Shown here: positions 15,905-23,924 of the stretch, one piece after another
Position numbering within the stretch: position 1 is the first letter of the stretch
How the letters are laid out: each line of letters begins with the position of its first letter
DNA from: Armadillidium nasatum
Lineage: Eukaryota; Arthropoda; Malacostraca; Isopoda; Armadillidiidae
Length of the DNA: 32,212 bases
NCBI GenBank assembly: GCA_009176605.1
Contig: SEYY01018525.1
Coordinates: 145,001 to 177,212 of the forward strand
Reading direction: 5' to 3'
Translations under genes and position numbers: made by a program
The notes under the pieces: generated by a model
Told to the model about the DNA's origin: nothing
Seen by the model: the letters and a program-made list of their open reading frames with translations, nothing else
The model's database searches: none

Positions 15905-16448
15905 TGTATATTTTTGATAGGTATAAGAAGAAAAGAAGAAGAAGAAGAGGAATAAGAAAGGAGGAAGAAGATATCTAGCAAGAAGGAGTTTTTTTAGAAG
16001 GAGAAGGAGTTCATGTTTTAGTTTCCATATATTATATATGAATTCTTTTGTTTCAGGGTGTATATATAAGTAAGGATAAAAAAGGGGGCTAAAGTAAAGG
16101 TCATAAGCTTCTCCCTTTTAGGTACATTATTTATAAGGTGTTTTTTGCTATATCATAATCTTAATATATAGTTATAGAGTGTGACACTCTAGTATAAAAA
16201 GGGCCGTTTTAGTTACAGAAGAAATCTCTTATTCTGGGCATATCAGTTATCAGGGTTGGCATTTTTCTCATTGTAGGGTCTGGGTTTCTATATCTGGGCG
16301 CTCAGCTTTATGGTTATCCTGGGAGCTGTAATGGGAATTAGGCTAGACTCTGTTATCTGGGATTAGAGGCAATATCATCTCAAGGATAAACAACAAGGTA
16401 AGATATTTATCAGCTTCAAATCTATCACCATAGTCTATTTAATATTCA
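15905..16448 (+). mobile_element. 5' LTR of a Ty1/copia retrotransposon
   Basis: The LTR begins TGTATATTTTTGATAGG and ends TATTCA at 16448, one base before the primer-binding site, giving TG...CA ends and about 544 bp. The first 200 bp align by eye with 20525-20735: the purine-rich GAAGAAGAAG block, GAAGGAGAAGGAGTT, TTTTGTTTCAG and CTTCTCCCT. A TATA box lies at about 16192. The two LTRs are clearly diverged, so the insertion is old. The start could instead be 15915. Confidence 0.7.
16192..16202 (+). promoter_or_regulatory. TATA box in the 5' LTR
   Basis: CTAGTATAAAAAGGGCC matches the eukaryotic TATA-box consensus inside the LTR, about 300 bp upstream of gag. It would set the element's transcript start near 16220-16235. 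Confidence 0.6.
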
Positions 16449-16449
16449 G

Positions 16450-16460
16450 TGGTAGCAGAG
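16450..16460 (+). other. Primer-binding site complementary to initiator tRNA-Met
   Basis: TGGTAGCAGAG is the reverse complement of the 3' end of animal initiator tRNA-Met (CTCTGCTACCA), the usual primer of Ty1/copia elements. It sits one base after the LTR CA terminus, which fixes the LTR boundary. Confidence 0.8.
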
Positions 16461-16489
16461 CGTAGTTAGGCAATCGGACTAACGTCAGT

Positions 16490-17140
16490 ATGTCAAGGAA
16501 AGGTGGAAAGGAAGATGGACAACCTTTGCAGGAGAAAAGAATGTGCCCTGGGTTTCAAGGTATAAAGGGAGAGGACTATGATATGTGGAGAAAAAGAGTA
16601 TTGTTGTGGTATAAGATAGAAGGAAAATATCTAGAATGTCCAGGAGGAGAAATTATGCTTAGTTTAGGAGAAAAGGCATTTCAAAGTGTGTACAACGTAG
16701 AGTTAGAGGGGTTGGAGAGACAGGTAGGAATGGAAAAGGTATTGGAAGTATTGGATAAGAGAAAGAGAACAGAGATCGAGATGACAAGATAGGGAAGAAT
16801 GGAGCAAAGGAATGGCTAGTGCAAGATAAGGACAGGTGTATTATTAAGGAGGAGGAAAGAGAAGTCAAAAGACTGAATCCGAAAAACAGATATGGACAGA
16901 CAATGAAATGTATTTTATGTAGGTCAGAATATCATTTTGCAACATCATGTCCGATGAAAGGAAAGTGGAAAAAACCAGAGGAAAGGGAAGTTAGGAATAA
17001 ATCAAATAGGACAAGGTGTAGTCAGGAATGGAAAAGAGGAAGAGGAAGGTTTTTTGAGAACATTAATAAAGAGGTAGGTGATGGGAGTCACAGAGTATTC
17101 ATGGGACAAAAGGAAGGAAAGGAAGAGTGGGACGAGTATG
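16490..17140 (+). pseudogene. copia gag with zinc knuckle; internal deletion and frameshift
   Basis: Capsid-like precursor of the copia element. The ATG at 16490 lies 29 bp after the PBS. Residues such as GIKGEDYDMWRKRVLLWYKI near 16558-16620 are typical of copia Gag N-termini. The first frame ends at 16792; the product resumes in another frame from about 16819. It contains CILCRSEYHFATSC (16909-16950), a C-x2-C-x4-H-x4-C nucleic-acid-binding knuckle. Only about 140 codons precede the knuckle, fewer than the roughly 200 or more typical of copia Gag, so an internal deletion around 16780-16820 is likely. Not functional as read. Confidence 0.7.
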
Positions 17141-17520
17141 GAAACATATGGCCGATTGTAGATACTGGATGCAGTGCCAATGTAATAGGGGAGAAGTGAC
17201 TAGGATATGTTTTAGGGTAGTATGAGTTGGAGAGAAAGAGAGGAGGTCAGGAAAACAATGGAAGTGATAGAAGGTAATTATGTTTTTGGGGAATCTAAAT
17301 ATAAAGCGTTTAAAAGAATTAAGAATACCATGTTCATTTGATAGATGGGATTTTTATTTAATTACAGATGTGGTACAAGGGGGACATACCTTGGTTATTA
17401 GGGAGGGAATCATTAAGGAAAATGGGAGCATGTATTAACTTAAATAAATATGAGATGATAATAGGGGCTTTCAGGAATGTAAGAGTTCCTCTTAAGAGTT
17501 GATGAAGGAGGGCATTTAAG
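17141..17520 (+). pseudogene. copia aspartic protease region
   Basis: WPIVDTGCSANVIGEK at about 17151-17197 carries the D-T-G active-site triad of retroelement aspartic proteases, which cleave the Gag-Pol polyprotein. After a stop and frame changes, DIPWLLGRESLRKMGACINL (about 17383-17440) supplies the second conserved hydrophobic-hydrophobic-G motif. It lies between gag and integrase as in Ty1/copia. Frame disruptions make it inactive. Confidence 0.7.
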
Positions 17521-17599
17521 GATTAGTTTAAGAAAAGGTATAAAGAAAGAAATATGGTGGGAGGGTAATGTGAAAAATAGTTTAGAAGATAGCAAAAGG

Positions 17600-18610
17600 A
17601 AAAAGGTGTTAAGAAAGACTACATGTACAGTTCGGTCATCCAAGTAAAGAAAGGTTAGGGGACTTGATTCAAGATGCATATAGATCAGAAATTGCAGGTG
17701 AGGTTCTGGGGGAGATTATGGAAGACATTAGTGAGTTAAGTGATAATTGTGATATTTGTATAAGATACAAAAAGACACCTAGGAGACCTACAGTAGGGTT
17801 GGCTTTAGCAAAAAGGTTTAATGAAACTGTGGCAATGGATTTAGGGGAATTGGAAGGAAGTAGGTTTTTAGTGATGGTAGATCTAGGAACTGGTTATTGT
17901 CCAAGCAAGTTGGGTAAAGAGTAAAGAACCAAAGGAAATAGTAGGAAAATTTTTGGAAAGGTGGATTAGTATATTTGGTGCTCCGGAAAGGATTATGAGC
18001 GACAATGGTCTTGAATTCCAGAATGAAGAGATGAAGTTGATGTGTGAAAGATTCAGTATGAGACAACTGGCAACAGCAGCTGAGAGTCCTTGGAGTAATG
18101 GGAGGTGTGAAAAGATGGTGGGGTTGTTAAAGGATTCTATGAGGAAAATGAAAGAGGAAGGGTGCAAGAAAGAAGAATGTTTACTTTGGTCAGTTGGAGC
18201 AAAAAATTGGTTAATGGATAAAGGAGGATACACCCCAAATCAATTGGTATTTGGTAAGAACGGCAAGCTGCCCAAATAATACTGAATGAGGAAGAAAGAA
18301 GTATGGGGGTAATAGGAACTGAAAGTGAACAAATACAGAGGACAATAGAAGGAATACAAAAAGGCAAGAGAGGCTCATGTAAAACAGGAAGCAGAAGATA
18401 GGGTAAAGAGAGCGATGAAAGGACAAATAAGAGAGCATAAGCTGGAATTGGCTGAACCTGGGGAGGAGGTTTATTATAAAAGAGAAGTGGATAAAAATTG
18501 GAGAGGACCTGCAAAAGTTATAGGAAGGGATGGGAAGGTAGTGATAGTGAAACATGGAGGTACGTTACGGGAAATTGCCAGAGTTCACATCACAAGGTTA
18601 GCTGGAATGG
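17600..18610 (+). pseudogene. copia integrase (HHCC, DDE and C-terminal domains)
   Basis: Integrase, which joins the cDNA to host DNA. The N-terminal zinc domain has H-x4-H (LHVQFGH, about 17617-17640) and C-x2-C (NCDICIRY, about 17745-17768). The core shows AMDLGELEG (first Asp, about 17835), SDNGLEF (second Asp, about 17999) and SPWSNGRCEK (Glu, about 18107). The last two are separated by exactly 35 residues, the D-x35-E spacing of active integrases. A C-terminal domain with EEVYYKR and WRGPAKVIGRDGKVVIVKHG (about 18460-18560) follows. Frame changes occur near 17900, 18280 and elsewhere. The WRGPxxVIGxDGKxV tail is typical of animal copia lineages, perhaps GalEa-like, but I cannot confirm the lineage. 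Confidence 0.85.
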
Positions 18611-19003
18611 GTCAGGAAAAAGGTGACAATACAACAGAGAGTAATGGGATAACAGAAGGAGAAGATGGGACTCGAATAGAGAACAAACAAAAAGCTGACA
18701 ATAACAGCGACAGTGAGGAAGAAGAGGGACAAGAAGTAGAGTATTATAGAATTCAGGAATCTGAAGAGCAGGAAGAAGAACAGAATAATGAAACAGAGGA
18801 AGAAGAGGAAGAAACAGAGGTAAGGGATGAGGTAAAGATTAAGATTGGCAAAAGATATAAAGCTACTAATAGAGAAAGTGGTGATAAAGTAAAGGTGAAG
18901 ATACTCAGTAGGGCAGGGAAAGCTAAGAGTAAGAAAGTGGAGTGATAGTTTTAATGTTCAGAATATTGAGAATGGAGAAGAGGGTTGGATTGATTTTAGA
19001 GAT
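18611..19003 (+). pseudogene. copia linker between integrase and RT, acidic low complexity
   Basis: A Glu/Lys-rich stretch (EEEEETEVRDEVK and similar) in frame with the integrase C-terminal domain up to a stop at 18943-18945. It corresponds to the variable linker found between integrase and RT in copia polyproteins. No catalytic motif is present. Confidence 0.5.
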
Positions 19004-19921
19004 ATGACTGATGTAGAGGAGATTAGTGATCAAGAAGAGGTATGGCTATGTAATAGTTTGGAAAGTGAAAGGGTTTTGAGCGCAAAATTGGGAGAAATAG
19101 AGAACTGGGAAGAAAACGATGTTTTTAAAAGAGTTAAGGATAAAGGTCAAAAAAGAATATCATTAAGATGGGTACTAACAGAGAAAATTAAAGATGGGGA
19201 GTCAATATGCAAAGCAAGATTGGTAGCTAGGGGTTTTGAGGAGGAGGGAGAGGAGCTGATAACTGAATCTCCAACGTGTTCGGGGAAGGTACTGAGGATG
19301 TGCTTGACCCTGATGAAAATGAAAGGATGGAAATGCAAATCAATCGACATTAAAACGGCTTATTTACAGGGAGACAGAATAAAAAGGAAGGTTTGGGTTA
19401 TTCCTCCAAAAGAGGCTAAGGAGCAAGGACTATGGGAACTAAAGAAGACAGTGTATGGATTAAAGGATGCAGCAAGGGTATGGTTTGACAAAGTAGTAAA
19501 GATGATATGTGAGTTGGGGGGTATAAAGAGTAAATTGGAGCCGGCCTTATTTTTTTGGAAAAAAGAAGACGAACTGATTGGTATAATGTGTACGCATGTA
19601 GATGATTTCTGTTTTGGGGGTAACAAGGAGTTCTTTGATAATATAATAGGGGGTATTAGGAATAAATTGAAGATAGGGACAGAGGAAGTATCTGAATTTA
19701 AATATATAGGCATAAAGATAGAGGAAAGAGAAGGAGGTGTTTGGTTAGAACAAAACAAATATATAGACGACATAATCATACCTGATAGTAGGGATTTCTT
19801 TGGAAATAGAGAAATGGAAGGAAAGGAACTCACTTTATATAGATCATTGGTAGGACAAATGAATTGGATAAGCTGGGCAGACAAGACCAGATCTCTCTTA
19901 TTATGTAAGCGAAAGAAGTAG
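19004..19921 (+). pseudogene. copia reverse transcriptase (RVT_2), frame open but terminally shifted
   Basis: RNA-dependent DNA polymerase of the copia element, the longest intact frame of the element. Motifs in order: CKARLVARGFEEEGEE (about 19210), CKSIDIKTAYLQGD with the first catalytic Asp (about 19334-19375), VYGLKDAARVWFDKV (about 19450-19495) and THVDDFCFGG, the HVDD variant of the catalytic YVDD box (about 19593-19622). FKYIGIKIEE and YRSLVGQMNWISW follow. Near 19875 the frame shifts: another frame gives QTRPDLSYYVSERSRYF, the true continuation. The ATG at 19004 is only the first Met of the frame; the native product is a polyprotein. Confidence 0.88.
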
Positions 19922-20521
19922 GTACTTCCGTGGTGGTACAGTAGAGGAAATGAGAAAGGTTATAAACATCTTGAAAAGAGCAAAGCAGATGAGAATAGGT
20001 ATATGGTTAGGAAATTTGAAGGAAAGATAGAAATAGAAGTATTTACGGACGCTTCATACGGAAATAGGATAGATGATAGTCCACAGATAGGTTATATTGT
20101 TGCATTGAGGGATAAAGAAGGAAATAGATGCCCGGTTGTATGGAAATCAAAATGTGTACGAAGAGTGGCAAGATCAACAATCGAAGCTGAGGCAATAGGT
20201 TTAATCGAAGGCATTGAGGCAGGTATATTCTTAAGTGAATGTTGGTTGGAAATAATGGGAGGCGATAGGTTAAAAGTAAAGGTGTATACAGACAGCAAGA
20301 CTTTGAAAAATGCTATATATTCAGAAACAAAAGTTTTAAGTAAAAACCTAAGGATAGATATAGCATGGATAAAGCGAGTCTTAGAATTGAAGAAGATTGA
20401 AGGGGTAGAATGGGTCAATACTAAATGTCAGATCGCCGATGTGTTTACTAAAGGGAGAGTGGATAGTAATGTAATTAAGGAGTATGTAGAAGGAAAAAGG
20501 GGAGGAGAGAGAAAAATATAA
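19922..20521 (+). pseudogene. copia RNase H
   Basis: RNase H domain that removes the RNA strand during cDNA synthesis. VFTDASYGN (about 20038-20065) holds the first catalytic Asp, STIEAEAIGLIEG (about 20175-20212) the Glu and VYTDSKTLKNA (about 20281-20315) the next Asp. WVNTKCQIADVFTKGRVDS (about 20411-20467) is the conserved C-terminal LADxLTK-like block. A one-base shift near 20010 separates it from the preceding MRKVINILKRAKQ segment. The stop at 20519-20521 overlaps the purine-rich tract, typical of copia pol ends. Confidence 0.82.
20494..20518 (+). other. Polypurine tract of the copia element
   Basis: A purine run (GGAAAAAGGGGAGGAGAGAG region) just before the 3' LTR at about 20525. In LTR elements this RNase-H-resistant primer starts plus-strand synthesis. 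A 6-nt gap to the LTR start leaves the exact edge uncertain. Confidence 0.55.
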
Positions 20522-20524
20522 GAT

Positions 20525-20735
20525 TGTTTATTTTGTTAGGTCTGAGGTTTGGAAAAAGAAGAAGAAGAAGAGGAAGAAGAAGAAATCGGGAGAAAAAGGG
20601 TTTGGAAGGTGTTATCAGAAGGAAAAGGAGTTTCGTAGTTTAGTTAAATATTTCATAATTATTTTTCTTGTTTCAGATACATACAAGGTTTAGGTTTAAA
20701 AATAAGGAATCATAGTTTTCTCCCTCTGAGATAAC
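20525..20735 (+). mobile_element. Partial, diverged 3' LTR of the copia element
   Basis: TGTTTATTTTGTTAGG corresponds to the 5' LTR start. The GAAGAAGAAGAAGAGGAA block, GGAAAAGGAGTT, CTTGTTTCAG and TTTTCTCCCTC follow in the same order. Similarity fades after about 20735, so the TATA-box part and the CA end are not recognisable. Hence the 3' LTR is truncated or heavily diverged, and no target duplication can be checked. Confidence 0.55.
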
Positions 20736-21067
20736 TTTTGTATTTAAAGAAAAAGTTTACATTTAAATTATTTATACATTATTGTTAGTAGCTCTTGTAA
20801 CATGTGTTGACATAGGTGCTAGAATCATTTGAATTAGCGGCAAAATCATATTTTGAGTGGAAACGTTTTCCCATCTTTATTGGCCTCGCATGGTCTCATT
20901 CGTTTTTACCTTTTAAAATTATAAATCTATTTGAAAATAAAACTTTTTACTCGACGTATCACTACTATTAATATCAAGTTATCCCCTGGCTCAAATGTGT
21001 TAAAATTTAGAAGAATCAAAAAATTTCTACAATACAATTTTATTTTAGAGACAAAGATTAATTATTT
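20736..21067. other. AT-rich, no gene seen
   Basis: May include the unrecognisable rest of the 3' LTR. No coding or repeat structure is evident. Confidence 0.4.
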
Positions 21068-21498
21068 TATAGTATGCAATTTGACACATAGGAAATAGGT
21101 TATAATATTTATATTTAATATATTAAAAAGATGCACAAATAATGTTAACTAATATAATTGTAATAGCCTATTGGTAAAACAGAAATAAAACTCTTTACAT
21201 AAACTCAATTTAAAACAAATAGCAATTTTTTTACAGAAATAACAACATACATTTTTCATTATGCCTTTCAGGAAGACATACACATATAGTATGCAATTTG
21301 ACACATAGGAAATAGGTTATAATATTTATATTTAATATATTAAAAAGATGCACAAATAATGTTAACTAATATACATAAAATTTTAAGGTAATAACAGAAA
21401 TAAAACTCTTTACATAAATTCAATGTAATACAAATAGCAATTTTTTTACAGAAATAACAACATACATTTTTCATTATGCCTTTCAGGAAGACATACAC
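21068..21498. repeat. 217-bp tandem duplication (two copies)
   Basis: The copies begin TATAGTATGCAATTTGACAC at 21068 and 21285 and end near GGAAGACATACACA at about 21280 and 21496. The outer parts are almost identical; the middles differ (ATTGTAATAGCCTATTGG against a shorter ATAAAATTTTAAGG segment). It is non-coding and lies 3' of INCENP. Confidence 0.9.
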
Positions 21499-21890
21499 AC
21501 ACCACCACATAAACATAAAGGCTACGGGTTGAACTGATGGAGTTGAATAATTTTAAATTTAGATGTAGAATCAGTCGCACTTTAAAAGATTTCTGTTTAC
21601 GCACATAAAAAAAAAAAAAAGGTTATAAATGGTAGGTGATAGAGTCGAATACAAAACTTGTTAAAACAAATCCATTTAACCAGGAATTAACCGTAACACA
21701 ATTCAAAAAAAAAAAAAAATTAATAAACATGAAAAAATACATCACTTAAAATATGATAATACTTCCCCTATTTTAAAATAACTACGATTTTCATCTCATA
21801 GATACACAACCTTATCTGAAACCGTAATTACCTCTTCAAAATAAAACACTTGTACTCATTAAATTCTTATGTTAAGTATTTTTTGAAACT

Positions 21891-21925
<35 letters not shown>

Positions 21926-22091
21926 TAATAATGTTTTCAAATTAAACAACTTTCCTGGAATATCCTATAAAGAAAACAAGTCAAAATTCAGAAAAAAAAT
22001 CGTAAGGTTGTTCAATACATACTGAAGTTACCTTCAACTCTATCCACTACCAAGAAAATAAATATAATCGGATTATTATAAAGAGCAAAAG
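21499..22091. other. 3' flank of INCENP, no gene seen
   Basis: AT-rich with A runs (21607-21620, 21704-21719) and an AAT trinucleotide array at about 21894-21931. I saw no clear AATAAA on the minus strand within the first few hundred bases downstream of the INCENP stop. Confidence 0.45.
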
Positions 22092-22290
22092 TTATCTATT
22101 AGGGGCAAGAACTTTATAAGGAGGTGTATTCCAAAATGCTGTTGAAGTACGTGTTAGTATAATCTATGTTTTGGTATATCAAAAATTTTCGATAAATCAG
22201 GCATTTGAAGGAGTACATTTGGTGGAAACACAGCATCTAAGTCAGGAGGAAAATGTTCTTGATAAAATAACTGCTTACGTAACAGATTTC
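22092..22290 (-). CDS. INCENP: INCENP last exon: end of IN-box and C-terminal tail (frame broken)
   Basis: Acceptor TTTATTTACAG ends at 22291. Joined in phase to the previous exon it continues NLLRKQLFYQEHFPPDLDAV and MPDLSKIFDIPKHRLY, the Aurora-B-activating part of the IN-box (compare QYxxPxxL...LDLxxIF in vertebrate INCENP). It then hits a stop at 22154-22156. A shift of frame restores TRTSTAFWNTPPYK to a stop at 22092-22094, matching the conserved RTSSxxWNxPP tail whose Ser residues (TSS motif) are phosphorylated by Aurora B. So one or two bases are missing or extra at about 22150-22158. Either the gene is decaying or this is a sequence error. The identification itself is strong. Confidence 0.85.
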
Positions 22291-22373
22291 CTGTAAATAA
22301 AAGAAATATTATCTAACCTTTTAAAAATTCAAACTTTAAGAATAAAAATCCACTCGAATATATATGTTTATAC

Positions 22374-22596
22374 CTCCAGCCCAGATTGGAATAGTTTTCT
22401 TTGGTGCACATTCATCATCTGTCGAATCATCGCTCCTAAGATCATTTCTGCCATAGTCCTCAGCACTTTTACTCTTAGGCTTCTTCTTCTCTGCTACAGG
22501 AACTTCCTCAGATTTTTCTACAGTGCTATTTTGTGCTGGTTTTGAGTACGTAGTATTCAAAGGATGTTCTGTATTTGTAGTATATGCTTCATTCAT
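22374..22596 (-). CDS. INCENP: INCENP penultimate exon: linker and start of IN-box
   Basis: A 223-bp exon with acceptor CATATTATCAG (22597-22598) and donor GGAG|GTATAA (22372-22373); an 83-bp intron follows. It reads MNEAYTTNTEHP, a Lys/Glu/Ser-rich linker, then DYGRNDLRSDDSTDDE and PKKTIPIWAG. The last two are the diagnostic start of the INCENP IN-box (vertebrate form DDLNSDDSTDDE...PIPTWA). INCENP scaffolds the chromosomal passenger complex with survivin, borealin and Aurora B at centromeres and the spindle midzone. The IN-box wraps around the N-lobe of Aurora B. The internal ATG at the exon start is not the initiator; the frame continues from the upstream coiled-coil exon in phase 0. Confidence 0.92.
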
Positions 22597-23511
22597 CTGA
22601 TAATATGAAAGGTATACGTAGTCTTTGTTTCTTAAATATTATATAAGTTTTTTATCTTTTCTATAGCTAACCAACTATAAATATGTAACTAATAAAAATC
22701 CTAAACAATTAGAAATTGTGTGACAGAGAAGTGAAAACCAACCTGACTCTTTAGAAAATTATTCGTTTTAAGAATTGATCATTGAATGACATGATAATGG
22801 GAAAAAGAAATTTAAAATTATACTATATTAGTTGATTTGGTATAACCATTTTAGTATCGCATTTAATGCACGCACACAAAGGCAGATGAACCACTGAGCT
22901 CAGTAATGACAAACAGACCTACAAAGAATGTAAGGAGTTAAAAAATAAGAAATAGGTAAAACCGACAATGGAGAAAGGGTTGGTTGAGCATGAAAGTTTT
23001 GGAAAACGAAAAATAGATAACAATTTTCATAAAATAATAAATATAAATTTATAAATAGAGAATAATATAAATAATAATAATGATGAATTCATAAGTAAGT
23101 TATTGACAATTCACAGGAAGATATGATAGCCAAAAGAAAGGTGGGTAATCATTTTGCATTGAATATCTATGTTGCAGTTACTAAATAAGATAGTCTTGGT
23201 AAAGATAGATGAACTCATTAAAGGATATATGAAAACATTAAGCAAATAATTAGAATAAACACTAAAATTTAAAATAAAAAAAAATTTTTTTTTAAAGTTT
23301 AAAGCAGCAGTCACAGCACATCAAACAGCGGCTATACTGAAACGAAAATCGACTTCAGGAGCAGCTCCTAGACAAAACAAAATCTTAAAAATAAATGCAT
23401 TAAAGAATAGTAAACCAACTTTGATAATTATGGGATTCCAATGAACCCCGCTTATGAGAAATTTTCATCCTTTATTTTTAAAATATACATTACAATAAAC
23501 GTCTAAATTAC

Positions 23512-23645
23512 CTTTTCAGATTCAAGATTACGAGCTTCTCTTCGCTTTAAGACGGTCAATTTCTTCCTTTACTCTCGCAATGTGCTGTCCTTCTCTTAAC
23601 TTTTCCATTTCTAATTTTTCTCGTAAAATTCTTTCAGCTTCCCTT
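23512..23645 (-). CDS. INCENP: INCENP coiled-coil exon, one-base frameshift
   Basis: A 134-bp exon with acceptor CTTGCAATTTTAG and donor AAAAG|GTAATT. It encodes REAERILREKLEMEKLREGQ, then ARVKEEIDRL, then in the next frame KRREARNLESEK. One base near 23545 (the G in TTAAAGCGAAG) is extra. Without it the exon has the right phase at both ends: it completes the GA of the preceding exon to Glu and ends in phase 0 before MNEAY. The Glu/Arg/Lys helix corresponds to the single-alpha-helix/coiled-coil region N-terminal to the IN-box, which binds microtubules in vertebrate INCENP. A MITE lies 31 bp upstream of this exon in the gene sense. Confidence 0.78.
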
Positions 23646-23676
23646 CTAAAATTGCAAGTTAATAATTAATAATGTA

Positions 23677-23888
23677 CAGTCGTGAACAGAAGTTCGTTCC
23701 TATTAGGCTGGAAATAAATATTTATATAAAATGGAAATCATGTCATAAAAGCTCTATTTTGCATAAAAAGAAAATAAAAACATTGAGCGGGGCTTAATTG
23801 AACTGTGATTGGCTGAATCTGAAATGATCCCTATTTTATATAAATATTTATTTCCAGCTTTATAGGAACGAACTTCTGTTCACGACTG
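23677..23888. mobile_element. Tc1/mariner-like MITE with 56-bp inverted repeats
   Basis: Starts CAGTCGTGAACAGAAGTTCG and ends with its inverted copy. The arms match at about 54 of 56 positions. It is flanked by TA on both sides (23675-23676 and 23889-23890), the target duplication of Tc1/mariner elements. At 212 bp it has no coding capacity. It lies in the INCENP intron, 31 bp from a splice acceptor. Near-identical arms suggest a relatively recent insertion compared with the surrounding relics. Confidence 0.9.
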
Positions 23889-23924
23889 TACATAAAATTT
23901 AAATCCTCCTAAAATTAAAAAATG

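Noticed and set aside
17440..19884. Minus-strand open frames across the copia element
   Set aside because: Shadows of gag-pol on the plus strand; purine-rich codons rarely give stops in reverse.
21068..21498. Tandem duplication as a pair of LTRs
   Set aside because: No internal coding region between the copies and no TG...CA ends.
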